The notes: generated by a model from the letters alone, not told the origin. A stretch of 64,000 nucleotides of DNA from G963674665 sp963674665 (GCA_963674665.2 CAXXPL010000011.1:124001-188000), one strand, 5' to 3'; counted from the first letter of the stretch, positions 52,306-61,611 are shown. Numbers and translations: made by a program.

Positions 52306-53295
52306 TTAGTCGTACTTTATCATGCTGAAATTCATCAGCTTCGTGAAGGAATGCTGGGAGTTGATGTACCTGACCGTGCCGGTCTTGCCCCGGATGACCA
52401 CGGAGTAGGTGAAAGCGCCGGAGCCAGTGAATTCCACGCCTCGCAGGAACGTGCCCCCTGAGATGCCGGTGGCGGCAAAGAACACGTCGTCGCTGCTCAC
52501 CAGGTCTTCTGTGGTGAGCACCCGGTCCAGGCTGTAGCCGGCTTCGAGCAGGCTGTTGCGCTCCGCGTCGGTCTGTGGATCCAGGCATCCCTGAATCTCG
52601 CCGCCGATGGCGCGGATGGCGCATGCAGCCAGAACGCCCTCTGGTGTTCCTCCGGTTCCCATCATCACGTCCACTTCGCTGTTGGAGGACACGGCCATGA
52701 GCGCGCCGGCCACGTCGCCGTCGGTGTGCAGTTGGATGCGCGCGCCTGCCTGGCGAATTTCTTCGACCAACCCCTTGTGCCTGGGCTTGTCCAGGACAAA
52801 AACCACCAGGTCGTCCACGTCCTTGCCCAGGGCCTGTGCCACTCGTCGCAGGTTGTGGGCCACCGGGGCCTTGATGTCCACGCGGTATTTAGCCTCGGCC
52901 GGGACCACCAGCTTTTTCATGTAGAACGCCGGACCGGGGTTGTACATGGCGCCTCTGGGGGCCATGGCCACGACGGCTATGGCATTGGGGCGCCCCAGAG
53001 CCAGCAGGTTGGTGCCCTCCACTGGGTCCACGGCCACGTCCAGGGCAGGGCCGTTGCCTGTGCCCAGCCCCTCTCCGTTGAAGAGCATGGGGGCCTTGTC
53101 CTTCTCGCCTTCGCCGATAACCACCACGCCGGAGATATCAAGGGTGTTGAAGCTGATTCGCATGGCGTCCACGGCAGCGGCGTCGCCCTTCTTCCCTTCG
53201 CCCTTGCCCAGCCAGCGGGAGGACGCCAGCGCGGCTGATTCCGTGACGCGCACCAGGTCCAATGCGAGATTCTTGTCAGGAGCTTTCTTGTCCAT
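52306..53295 (-). CDS. glpX: Class II fructose-1,6-bisphosphatase GlpX
   Basis: A 329-residue metal-dependent phosphatase for gluconeogenesis. Conserved sites are VVIGEGEKDKAPML (metal-binding EGEKD), VDPVEGTNLLALG (DPVEGT motif), MMGTGGTPEGVLAACAIRAI and DVFFAATGISGG. All match GlpX, not the unrelated class I Fbp. The ATG at 53295 follows GGAGGGG. It has its own terminator and stands opposite trmI, converging on it with 238 bp between. Confidence 0.97.
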   Translation of the reverse strand: MDKKAPDKNLALDLVRVTESAALASSRWLGKGEGKKGDAAAVDAMRISFNTLDISGVVVIGEGEKDKAPMLFNGEGLGTGNGPALDVAVDPVEGTNLLALGRPNAIAVVAMAPRGAMYNPGPAFYMKKLVVPAEAKYRVDIKAPVAHNLRRVAQALGKDVDDLVVFVLDKPRHKGLVEEIRQAGARIQLHTDGDVAGALMAVSSNSEVDVMMGTGGTPEGVLAACAIRAIGGEIQGCLDPQTDAERNSLLEAGYSLDRVLTTEDLVSSDDVFFAATGISGGTFLRGVEFTGSGAFTYSVVIRGKTGTVRYINSQHSFTKLMNFSMIKYD

Positions 53296-53729
53296 ATCCC
53301 CTCCAAAAGGCGTTGACTGATCTTTTTTTGTAATTAGTGTTAGAAAAAAGTTTCTGGCAGGCTTCAGAAAGCCAGATCATGACTGCCTTCCAACTGCTCG
53401 TTCTGCGTGCCGAGAACGTAGCCACGCCTTACTGCGCGGAACGAGTTTTGTCACGAAAGGGTTTCGCTACCCTGGATTGACGCCTGAAGACGAACTACAT
53501 GGAGCGTCGGCATGACCGAATTGAGGGCTGAACAGATATAGCCGCGCTAATGTTATAAATCTGATGTGCTTTTCTTGAACTTGTTAATTTTCATGAGATT
53601 GTGTTGCTTGATAGAAGAGGGTATGAGGCAGAATGCCTCTTGGGGCTTATTTACCGATGAACGCTAGATCGGGGTGTGGATGACGAGTCACACCCCGGCA
53701 CAACCTGAACAGAGTGAAAGGAGACTGCA
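53296..53729. promoter_or_regulatory. Upstream region of bfr with two hairpins
   Basis: This 430-bp region separates divergent glpX and bfr. Near bfr lie two perfect stem-loops: GAGGCA-gaa-TGCCTC at 53625-53639 and CGGGGTGTG / CACACCCCG at 53670-53697 with a 10-nt loop. The second ends about 32 nt before the bfr start, so it would lie in the leader RNA. No Fur-type box was recognised. Confidence 0.5.
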
Positions 53730-54260
53730 ATGAGCAAGGAAGAAAGAAGGCAGAAAGTGATCGAAGTGCTCAACAAGGCCCGTGCCATGGAATTGCAGGC
53801 CATTACCCAGTACATGAACCAGCACTACAAGCTGGATGACGCCGACTATGGCGAACTGGCCAAGAACATGAAGCTCATCGCCATCGATGAAATGCGTCAC
53901 GCCGAGCAGTTTGCCGAGCGTATCAAGGAACTGGGCGGAGAGCCCACCACCGATCCTGCCGGCCCTGTCCAGAAGGGGCAGGACGTGGACGTCATTTATG
54001 CCTTTGACACCGGCCTGGAAGACGATACCGTGGACGCGTACAACCAGTTTTTGATGGTCTGCCGCGAGAACGGTGACAACGTCAGCGAGAAGATCTTCGA
54101 GCAGATCATCGACGAGGAACAGGAGCATCTGAACTACTTCGACAATGTGCAGGGGCACATCACGAACCTGGGTGCCAACTACCTTTCCCGCATCGCCGGC
54201 ACCCCTTCCAGCACCGGCCTGGCCGCTTCCGGCTTCATCGTGGCCAACCAGGGCGAATAG
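53730..54260 (+). CDS. bfr: Bacterioferritin
   Basis: A 176-residue ferritin-like protein very similar in pattern to Desulfovibrio bacterioferritin, which forms a 24-mer iron store and binds Fe-coproporphyrin III. Di-iron ligands are E21, E54, H57, E97, E130 and H133; M55 in DEMRHAEQF aligns with the haem-ligand Met of other Bfr proteins. The ATG follows AAGGAG. Iron storage also limits oxidative damage in sulfate reducers exposed to air. A hairpin terminator follows at 54272, so the repeat-protein genes downstream are separate. Confidence 0.96.
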   Translation: MSKEERRQKVIEVLNKARAMELQAITQYMNQHYKLDDADYGELAKNMKLIAIDEMRHAEQFAERIKELGGEPTTDPAGPVQKGQDVDVIYAFDTGLEDDTVDAYNQFLMVCRENGDNVSEKIFEQIIDEEQEHLNYFDNVQGHITNLGANYLSRIAGTPSSTGLAASGFIVANQGE

Positions 54261-54271
54261 CCTTTTTCTTC

Positions 54272-54301
54272 ATGGGGAGTCCCGGAATCGGGGCTCCCCA
54301 T
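54272..54301 (+). terminator. Hairpin terminator of bfr
   Basis: ATGGGGAGTCCC pairs with GGGGCTCCCCAT around GGAATC, 12 nt after the bfr stop; the T-run lies before rather than after the stem. Confidence 0.7.
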
Positions 54302-54518
54302 ATCCTCGAATTTCTTCGCGGCTCTCCTTTACAGGGAAAACACTCCCTTTCCTTCCTATCGTAGAGACTCCGGGCCTTTTCCATTTTATTTCGAAAAAAG
54401 CCTTCCAAAAACTTAAGATCGTCTTTCTGGTACCGATAAGTACTTTACGACATGACATCTGGACCTGATCTGCAATTCTTGTTTCTGGTATTGCTCGCAT
54501 ACGCGATTGGGAGTGACT

Positions 54519-56171
54519 ATGACTACGCCGATTATCAATCAAGCGATGGCTCCGGATATTCAACCACCTCGAACAGCTGAAGAGTCTGCAGGGGCGCACT
54601 CCGGACAAGGTGTTGCCGCAACTTCCGCCCAGGCCGGTCCGGCGGGTGCTGTGGCGAATTCCAGTGATACCATACATTTTTCCGATACCGCGAAGTTGCT
54701 TGCGAATTCGTCGGATTCCGTCTCAATTCAGGACATGCTGAACTCCTCCATCGAAGTGGAGGTACCCGAGGGGGCCGAGGTTGACACCGTGGTGGATGCC
54801 ACCAACTCCACGGGAGCCAGGCTGGTCATCGATAAAGTGTCGATGTATAGTGAACCAACTGACAAGACGACATTTTTCTACAAGGCCAATGTCTTCGATT
54901 CCAGTGGAAACCTTGGTTACAGTTTCGTATTGAAACAGGACACGATTATCTCTCTCAATGACAGTGGGGGCATCGCGGGAATCGGGGAGTACACCACGGG
55001 GAGCGAAACGTCCGGCAACGACATCATCATCGGCAAGGGCGGCACCGAATTGCATGGCGGCGCGGGTGACGACATCATTGTGAACATCGCGTCCCCGACA
55101 TGGACCGGGTACGAGGGCATGCAATACGGCGCCGAAAAGTCGGTAATCAAAGGCGGTGATGGCGACGACATCATTGTGGTGAATCCCTACATATCCAAAG
55201 TGGATATCGACTCGGGCAGCGGTGACGATGTCATAGACACCTCGGGAGGGGTGCTCCGCGACTCGACCATCGAAACCGGGGACGGCAACGATTCCGTGTA
55301 CGCCGGCAGCATGGTGAACTCCACAATCACAACGGGGGATGGCGACGACAGGGTTCATTTTAAAGGGGGCGGCGTGAACATGGATATCGACACCGGTGAT
55401 GGCGACGACATAGTTGAATCCGAGTCATCCGGCACCAGTTTCGCCATTTCCAATATAAACACGGGAGATGGTAACGATACCATGCGGGTGAACCGTATAG
55501 AGGGTTCGGACGTGGATATGGGGGATGGTGACGACTACGCCTCCACCGGAGACATTTCCCAATCCAATTTCGCCACCGGTGACGGAGACGACAGTGTCGA
55601 GTCATCCGGAAGGATTTGGAGAAGCACCGTCAGCACCGGCGGCGGCGACGACAGCCTGTCCTTCGAGATCGCCGACGAGTCCACCATTGATACGGGCAGC
55701 GGCGACGACACGGTGCGCGGCGGATCCATGTTCTCAACCACTCTGAAGACAGGATCGGGAGACGACACCCTCGACTTCACCGGGTTCATCAGCGGCAGCT
55801 CCATCTATACGGGCATGGGCGACGACGTCTTCAGACTGCAGGGGGATATCATCAACAGCACCCTGGATGTCGCCGAAGGTGACGACACCATCTCCATCAA
55901 GGGGAATGCCAAGGGCAACAGGATCTATGGCGGCGAAGGCGAAGACAAGATCAGCATAGCCGGAGACGAAATAGTGGACAATATTATCTATGGCGGTGGC
56001 GATATCGACAGAATCTCGCTGATCGGGGAGATTCACCGCAATCAGATATACTCCGGAGGGGGGCGAGACAACATTTTCGCCACCGGAGTCGTTCATGACA
56101 ACAATTTCCATAATGAAACCGGTGAAGATAATGTGGACATCACTAGAACCACGGAAAGTGACGCGGAATAG
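54519..56171 (+). CDS. Acidic Gly-Asp repeat (RTX-like) protein 1
   Basis: A 550-residue, very acidic protein with no signal peptide or membrane segment. After a low-complexity N-terminus, a globular part (about 65-170) leads into some 15 imperfect repeats of about 18-20 residues. Each carries a turn of the type TG-x-GDD-x-V/I followed by a strand, for example STIETGDGNDSVYAGS and STVSTGGGDDSLSF. The GDD turns resemble RTX calcium-binding nonapeptides but are more widely spaced, suggesting a parallel beta-solenoid binding Ca2+ (inference). ATG 54519 follows GGGAG. The segment from 55169 is nearly identical to that of the next gene. No type I secretion genes are in the window. Function unknown. 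Confidence 0.8.
   Translation: MTTPIINQAMAPDIQPPRTAEESAGAHSGQGVAATSAQAGPAGAVANSSDTIHFSDTAKLLANSSDSVSIQDMLNSSIEVEVPEGAEVDTVVDATNSTGARLVIDKVSMYSEPTDKTTFFYKANVFDSSGNLGYSFVLKQDTIISLNDSGGIAGIGEYTTGSETSGNDIIIGKGGTELHGGAGDDIIVNIASPTWTGYEGMQYGAEKSVIKGGDGDDIIVVNPYISKVDIDSGSGDDVIDTSGGVLRDSTIETGDGNDSVYAGSMVNSTITTGDGDDRVHFKGGGVNMDIDTGDGDDIVESESSGTSFAISNINTGDGNDTMRVNRIEGSDVDMGDGDDYASTGDISQSNFATGDGDDSVESSGRIWRSTVSTGGGDDSLSFEIADESTIDTGSGDDTVRGGSMFSTTLKTGSGDDTLDFTGFISGSSIYTGMGDDVFRLQGDIINSTLDVAEGDDTISIKGNAKGNRIYGGEGEDKISIAGDEIVDNIIYGGGDIDRISLIGEIHRNQIYSGGGRDNIFATGVVHDNNFHNETGEDNVDITRTTESDAE
55169..56125 (+). repeat. Long direct repeat, unit 1 (in protein 1)
   Basis: This ~957-bp segment matches 56786-57742 at an offset of exactly 1,617 bp with only scattered substitutions and no gaps. 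It encodes the solenoid repeats of protein 1. Confidence 0.9.
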
Positions 56172-56228
56172 CCCGGGCATGGCTTTCCTGGGCTTGCCCA
56201 TACACATGGAAATAGAGGTAAACTTGCC

Positions 56229-57788
56229 ATGATCACCGGCGTAACAGATGCTTCGCTGTCCGTCACAGCTGCTCATTCCTCGTACAACAATAGCGCGTCG
56301 CAAAAGTGCGTGGGAAATACCCCGATCAGTGCCGCAACGGCCGATGCGCAGCCCGCCCCAGCGATGTCCGGAGGTGACACCGTGTCCTTTTCCGACACGG
56401 CAAAGGCCTTGAACGCCGTGGCGGAAGAGTTCGGAACCACTGAGAACATCCAGATGGATGCAGGCGGAAGGATTCCCGAAGGCGCGTCAATGGAAAATAT
56501 TGTGGAGAAGACCACCGCCACCGGCCTGAGGCTGGTCATAAGCAGATATTCGTGGGAGGACGAAAACAGCTCCTCGGATGTTGCCTCCAAATATGCGGCA
56601 AGCCTTTACGACAGCGCGGGGGAGCTCAAGACGAGCTTCCTGATTGACAAGAACTCCATATTCTCGGTCAATGAAGACGGGACCTTTTCGGAAGTGCGCG
56701 AATACACCGTCGGGAGTGAGACCTCGGGGGATGACATCATCATTTCCTTCGGAAACGGGAAGATCAACGGCGGCGACGGGGATGACATCATTGTGGTGGA
56801 TCCCTACATATCCGAAGTGGAAATCGACTCGGGCAGCGGTGACGATATCATAAACACCACGGGAGGGGTGCTCCGCGACTCGACAATCGAGACCGGGGAC
56901 GGCAACGATTCCGTGTATACCGGCAGCATGATGAACTCCACAATCTCCACTGGCGATGGCGACGACAGGGTTCATTTTAAAGGAGGCGGCCTGGCCATGG
57001 ATATCGACACCGGTGATGGCGACGACATAGTGGAATCCGACTCCCCGAGCACCAGTTTCATCATTTCCAATATAAACACGGGAGATGGTAACGATACCAT
57101 GCGGGTGAACCGTCTAGAGGGTTCGAACGTGGATATGGGGGATGGTGACGACTACGCCTCCACCGGAGACATTTCCCAATCCAATTTCGCCACCGGTACC
57201 GGAGACGACAGTGTCGAATCATCCGGAAGGATTTGGAGAAGCACCGTCAGCACCGGCGGCGGCGACGACTCCCTGTCCTTCGAGAGCGCCGACGAGTCCA
57301 CCATTGATACGGGCAGCGGCGACGACACGGTGCGCGGCGGCTCCATGTTTTCAACCACTCTGAAGACAGGATCGGGAGACGACACCCTCGACTTCACCGG
57401 ATTCATCAGCGGCAGCTCCATCTATACGGGCATGGGCGACGACGTCTTCAGACTGCAGGGGGATATCATCAACAGCACCATGGATGTCGCCGAAGGTGAC
57501 GACACCATCTCCATCAAGGGGAATGCCAAGGGCAACAGGATCTATGGCGGCGAAGGCGAAGACAAGATCAGCATAGCCGGAGACGGAATAGTGGACAATA
57601 TTATCTATGGCGGTGGCGATACCGACAGAATCTCGATGGTCGGGGAGATTCGCCGCAATCAGATATACTCCGGAGGGGGGCGGGACAACATTTTCGCCAC
57701 CGGAGTCGTTCAAGACAACAATTTCCATAATGAAACCGATGAAGATAATGTCGATATCACCAGGGTTACGCAGTCCGCTGGCAAATAG
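56229..57788 (+). CDS. Acidic Gly-Asp repeat (RTX-like) protein 2
   Basis: A 519-residue paralogue of the flanking proteins. It begins MITGVTDASLSVTAA, then a globular segment with GDTVSFSDTAKALNAVAEEF, RIPEGASMENIVEKTTATGL and ASLYDSAGELKTSFLID. About 15 GDD-turn repeats follow. The N-terminal half is close to protein 3, while the repeat region is nearly identical to protein 1, so the gene is a mosaic. No signal peptide; an AGAGG site lies about 10 nt before ATG 56229. It starts 57 nt after the stop of protein 1, so co-transcription is likely. Confidence 0.8.
   Translation: MITGVTDASLSVTAAHSSYNNSASQKCVGNTPISAATADAQPAPAMSGGDTVSFSDTAKALNAVAEEFGTTENIQMDAGGRIPEGASMENIVEKTTATGLRLVISRYSWEDENSSSDVASKYAASLYDSAGELKTSFLIDKNSIFSVNEDGTFSEVREYTVGSETSGDDIIISFGNGKINGGDGDDIIVVDPYISEVEIDSGSGDDIINTTGGVLRDSTIETGDGNDSVYTGSMMNSTISTGDGDDRVHFKGGGLAMDIDTGDGDDIVESDSPSTSFIISNINTGDGNDTMRVNRLEGSNVDMGDGDDYASTGDISQSNFATGTGDDSVESSGRIWRSTVSTGGGDDSLSFESADESTIDTGSGDDTVRGGSMFSTTLKTGSGDDTLDFTGFISGSSIYTGMGDDVFRLQGDIINSTMDVAEGDDTISIKGNAKGNRIYGGEGEDKISIAGDGIVDNIIYGGGDTDRISMVGEIRRNQIYSGGGRDNIFATGVVQDNNFHNETDEDNVDITRVTQSAGK
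56786..57742 (+). repeat. Long direct repeat, unit 2 (in protein 2)
   Basis: Partner of 55169-56125, gap-free at a 1,617-bp offset. Upstream of about 56785 the similarity switches to protein 3 (56380-56785 against about 58016-58421). Confidence 0.9.
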
Positions 57789-57864
57789 CCTTCCTTCTGA
57801 ACGGGTCTGGCACCTGTGAAACGGCCTTCTCAACGCTGTAGAATGGGCAATACGGAAATCCATT

Positions 57865-59439
57865 ATGATTACCACTTATATAGATACGCCACAGTCAGCC
57901 TGTATACAATCCGCGACCACCAAAACCGCTCCGCAACACATGGCGGAAAATGCCCCGGCCGGTGATGCGTCTATTGAAACGAACTCCACCTCTTTTTCCA
58001 AACAGCAGGAGGACACGGTGTCCATTTCCGATTCCGCCAAGGCCTTGAACGCCGTGGCGGAAGAGGTCGGAACCGTTGAGAACATCCAGGTGGATGCAAG
58101 CGGAAGGATTCCCGAAGACGCGGCAATGGAAAATGTTGTGGAGACGACCACCGCCACCGGCCTGAGGTTGGTCATAGACAAATACTCGTGGGAGGACGAA
58201 AGCAGCTACTCGGGTGTTGCCTCCAAATATGCGGCAAGCCTTTACGACAGCGCGGGGGAGCTCAAGACGAGCTTCCTGATCGACATGGACTCCATATTCT
58301 CGGTCAACGATGACGGGACCTTTTCGGAAGTGCGGGCATACACCGCCGGGAGCGAGACCTCGGGGGACGACATCATTATTTCCTCCGGAGAAGGAGAGAT
58401 CAACGGCGGCGACGGGGACGACACCATAATTGTCCTCTCTTCCACGCTTTCCGGTGTGACCATAGATTCCGGAGCGGGCGACGACGTGGTCGACACCAGC
58501 GCTACGGTTCTTCACAACGCCTCCGTTGAGACCGGTGAAGGCGACGACACGGTGGTTACGGGTACCGTGTCGTGGTCCGACATCGACACGGGCGACGGCG
58601 ATGACAGCATCCACGTGCAAGGCACCTCCTGGGGAGCGTCCGTGAATACCGGAGCTGGCGACGACGTCCTGCAAGGAGATGGCGGACGAAGCGGTATCAG
58701 CTTCTCCCAGACCGACATAACCATGGGTGACGGTGACGACACGTTGGTCGGAAAACGGCTGGAAGGCGGCACCACCGTGGACATGGGGAACGGGGACGAC
58801 AGCGTGGATGTCGAGCAGGTGGCTCAGACCTCGGTGGATACAGGGGAAGGTGCCGACTCGTTCAGCGCTTCCAGGAATATCTGGTACAGTTCCGTGAATA
58901 TGGGCGGTGGCAATGACTCCATGATCTTCAACAAAGCATACAGCTCGGAGCTTGATATGGGGGACGGAGACAATACCGTCACCGGCGGCTCCATGTTCTC
59001 CAGCAGGCTTAAAACAGGGAGCGGCAACGACAAATTGGACTTTTCGGGATTCATCCTCAACAGCTACATCTCCACCGGGAGAGGCGAGGACACCTTCACC
59101 TTGAACGGCAGGATCATGGCCAGCATCCTGGATATGGGGGAGGATGACGACACTGTGACCATCAATGGCGACGCCGGAAACAACAAGATCTACGGCGGCG
59201 AGGGTGAGGACACGATAACCATTGAAGGTAACGAGATATACGGAAACACCATCTTTGGTGGTGGAGACGATGACTTCATCTCCCTTGTTGGCGGCAAGGT
59301 TGAGAACAATGTGGTCAACACCGGGGAAGGCAAGGACACTGTTCACATCGAGGGCGCGCTCAAAAACAATACGGTACGTGGCGAGAACGGTGAGGACATT
59401 GTTGAACTGGTGAATACCTCCGGGAAAGAGACCGGATAG
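57865..59439 (+). CDS. Acidic Gly-Asp repeat (RTX-like) protein 3
   Basis: A 524-residue third paralogue. The N-terminal block (EDTVSISDSAKALNAVAEEV, ATGLRLVIDKYSWEDES, ASLYDSAGELKTSFLID) is close to protein 2. The repeat region has the same GDD turns, for example SDIDTGDGDDSIHVQG and GASVNTGAGDDVLQGDG, but is diverged from proteins 1 and 2. No signal peptide and no Cys-rich or enzyme motif. The ribosome site before ATG 57865 is weak. It lies 76 nt after protein 2 and ends the trio. Confidence 0.8.
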   Translation: MITTYIDTPQSACIQSATTKTAPQHMAENAPAGDASIETNSTSFSKQQEDTVSISDSAKALNAVAEEVGTVENIQVDASGRIPEDAAMENVVETTTATGLRLVIDKYSWEDESSYSGVASKYAASLYDSAGELKTSFLIDMDSIFSVNDDGTFSEVRAYTAGSETSGDDIIISSGEGEINGGDGDDTIIVLSSTLSGVTIDSGAGDDVVDTSATVLHNASVETGEGDDTVVTGTVSWSDIDTGDGDDSIHVQGTSWGASVNTGAGDDVLQGDGGRSGISFSQTDITMGDGDDTLVGKRLEGGTTVDMGNGDDSVDVEQVAQTSVDTGEGADSFSASRNIWYSSVNMGGGNDSMIFNKAYSSELDMGDGDNTVTGGSMFSSRLKTGSGNDKLDFSGFILNSYISTGRGEDTFTLNGRIMASILDMGEDDDTVTINGDAGNNKIYGGEGEDTITIEGNEIYGNTIFGGGDDDFISLVGGKVENNVVNTGEGKDTVHIEGALKNNTVRGENGEDIVELVNTSGKETG

Positions 59440-59502
59440 ACCGCAGCGCAATCGCATTCCCTCCTTTTCTTGTTCACAATCTCCGTGTACAAGTCTAGGA
59501 TC

Positions 59503-60759
59503 ATGACCTCATACTCAGCTCCCCCCTCCGCAGACAGGGCGCACCTGCACTACGCCTGGATCATTGTCGGCACAGGCGTGCTGGTGATGTTCTCCTGTCT
59601 AGGGTTGGCCAGGTTCGCTTTCGGCGTACTGCTCCCTCCCATGGCCGAGGCACTGGACCTGAACTACACACAGCGCGGCACCATGGGCACCGGGTATTTC
59701 GTGGGGTATCTGGCCATGGTGGCCCTGGCCCCGGCCCTGGTGAAGCGGCTGAATTTCCGTGCCTCCATCGTACTCGGTCTCATTGCCATAGCCCTGAGCA
59801 TGGGGCTGCTGGCCATTTCTGGGGCTTTTATCCCGGCCCTGGCCTGCTACACGGTCACCGGCGTCGGCTCCGGAGCCGCCAACATCGCCATGATGGCCCT
59901 CATCGCGAGCTGGTTCGCCCCCTCGTTGCGGGGCATGGCCACAGGTCTGGTCATCGCGGGCAACGGCCTGGGGATAAGCGTTTCTGGGTTCCTGGTGCCC
60001 TATGTGGTGGACGTGGCCGGAGCAACCGGCTGGCGTTGGGGGTGGGGCGTACTGGCCATGATCGTGGCCCTGGTGTGTGTCATTGGAGGGGGGTTGCTGC
60101 GTAACAGCCCCAAGGACAAGGGCCTGGAGATGGCCGGGAGCTTCGGCAGACGCCCCCCGCCTCCTTTGGGTGCGCCGGGGCTGACCGCCGAGGAGAAGCG
60201 GCTGCTGTTGCTGCTCGGGGTGATCTACTTCTGCTTCGGCACAACCTACATGATCTACGGCACCTTCTTCGTGACCTCCCTCATCGACGAGCATGGCTTC
60301 AGCGGAGGGCTTGCCGGGCGTTTCTGGTCCTGGGTGGGTTTTTTCAGCATGTTTTCCGGCCCTGTGTTCGGCAGGATCTCCGATACCTTCAGCCGCAAGG
60401 CCGGGCTCATGGCCGCATTCGCGGTGCAGACCGCGGCCTATGCCCTGGCCAGCCTGCGCATGGGCACCCTGCCCATATATCTGTCCGTGGCCCTGTATGG
60501 CCTGGCGGCCTGGGCCATCCCCACCATCATGACCGCCACCATAGCGGACCGCCTGGGTCCCTTGCGCACGGCCGCGGGCTTCTCCTTCATCACCTTTTTC
60601 TTCGCCGTTGGGCAGGTGCTGGGGCCGTTCAGCGCCGGGCTCCTGGCGGACATTTCCGGCGGCTTCTCCATAAGCTACATCGCCTCGTCCGCGCTGACCC
60701 TGCTGGGCCTGATTCTGGCCATCATGGTCCCGAGGTCGCGGCCCCTTTCCAACACCTGA
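59503..60759 (+). CDS. MFS transporter (YbfB/OFA-like)
   Basis: A 418-residue major facilitator protein with 12 helices. First-half signatures are LGLARFAFGVLLPPMAEALD and GTGYFVGYLAMVALAPALV. The second half, after a central loop rich in Pro (RRPPPPLGAP), has GRISDTFSRKAGLMAAFAV (the repeated motif A). This type often exports sugars, drugs or organic anions, with the exact substrate open. ATG 59503 follows AGGATC closely; an upstream TTG would add 11 unlikely residues. A separate unit from the repeat proteins. Confidence 0.92.
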   Translation: MTSYSAPPSADRAHLHYAWIIVGTGVLVMFSCLGLARFAFGVLLPPMAEALDLNYTQRGTMGTGYFVGYLAMVALAPALVKRLNFRASIVLGLIAIALSMGLLAISGAFIPALACYTVTGVGSGAANIAMMALIASWFAPSLRGMATGLVIAGNGLGISVSGFLVPYVVDVAGATGWRWGWGVLAMIVALVCVIGGGLLRNSPKDKGLEMAGSFGRRPPPPLGAPGLTAEEKRLLLLLGVIYFCFGTTYMIYGTFFVTSLIDEHGFSGGLAGRFWSWVGFFSMFSGPVFGRISDTFSRKAGLMAAFAVQTAAYALASLRMGTLPIYLSVALYGLAAWAIPTIMTATIADRLGPLRTAAGFSFITFFFAVGQVLGPFSAGLLADISGGFSISYIASSALTLLGLILAIMVPRSRPLSNT

Positions 60760-60802
60760 TCCCCGGCTTGCGGCCGCAGCCTGTTCCAGGCATAACTCCG
60801 GC

Positions 60803-61477
60803 ATGAGCATGCGATATCTCCCCATCCTTGTCGCAGTGGTTCTCCTGATCCTTCCCGGCATATGCCAGGGCTCCGGGACCGCTTTTCAGTACAGTGTGGA
60901 GCCTGTTCCAGACGATGTACGCGCGAGCATGATCCCGGCCACTTGGCGCGAGGGATGCCCCGTACCCATCGAGGAGTTGGTCTATATGCGGCTGAACCAC
61001 TGGGGCATGGACGGCAAGGTGCATGACGGCGCCATCATCGTGCATCGCATAGTGGCCCAGGATGTGGCGGACATCTTTGCCGAGCTGTTCCAGGCGCGTT
61101 TCCCCCTGGAGAGCGTGCGCATCATCGAGGAGTTCAACGGCGACGACATGGCCTCCATGCAGGCCGACAACACCTCGGGCTTCAACTGCAGGAAGATCGC
61201 CGGCAGCAAGAAGCTCTCCTGGCACAGCTACGGCGTGGCCATAGACATCAACCCGCTGCTCAACCCCTATGTGAAGGGGGACTACGTTTCTCCGCCCGAA
61301 GGTGCACCCCATGCGGGAGCGAATGAACGGTGGGCGGCGAATCTGCCGGGCTATGTGCTCGAGGGGAACATCTGCCACAAGGCCTTTGTGGACAGGGGAT
61401 GGGAGTGGGGCGGCGCCTGGGACACCAGGCAGGACTACCAGCACTTCGAGAAGCCGTCGGCAGTGAAAGACCCCTGA
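60803..61477 (+). CDS. M15-family peptidase (D-Ala-D-Ala carboxypeptidase-like), exported
   Basis: A 224-residue zinc peptidase. A signal peptide covers about 1-23 (RYLPILVAVVLLILPGI). Zinc ligands are H141 and D148 in SWHSYGVAIDINPL and H214 in DYQHFE, with the W-G-G-x-W element (EWGGAW) just before, as in the M15C-type VanY/endolysin group. It should cut peptidoglycan peptides in the periplasm. Two Cys (NCRKI and NICHKA) may form a disulphide. It is 43 nt after the MFS gene and could be co-transcribed. Confidence 0.9.
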   Translation: MSMRYLPILVAVVLLILPGICQGSGTAFQYSVEPVPDDVRASMIPATWREGCPVPIEELVYMRLNHWGMDGKVHDGAIIVHRIVAQDVADIFAELFQARFPLESVRIIEEFNGDDMASMQADNTSGFNCRKIAGSKKLSWHSYGVAIDINPLLNPYVKGDYVSPPEGAPHAGANERWAANLPGYVLEGNICHKAFVDRGWEWGGAWDTRQDYQHFEKPSAVKDP

Positions 61478-61518
61478 AAGTGGACAAGATTTTCATACAA
61501 TAGAGCTTTGGAGGGGGG

Positions 61519-61558
61519 GCGCGAGGAAGCGAACATTTTCCCCATGGCTTTCCTCCGC
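61519..61558 (+). terminator. Hairpin after the M15 peptidase gene
   Basis: GCGCGAGGAAGC pairs imperfectly with GGCTTTCCTCCGC, 41 nt after the stop. Moderate terminator candidate. Confidence 0.5.
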
Positions 61559-61611
61559 AGGACGCCTTTCCTGCCTAAACTATTATCAAGCAAATCACAG
61601 CGAGGCGGAAC

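Noticed and set aside
57895..59457. A 520-codon minus-strand frame opposite repeat protein 3
   Set aside because: It is an antisense shadow of the GAC/GGC-rich repeats; no ribosome site, no family match, and the plus-strand genes are paralogous and clearly coding.
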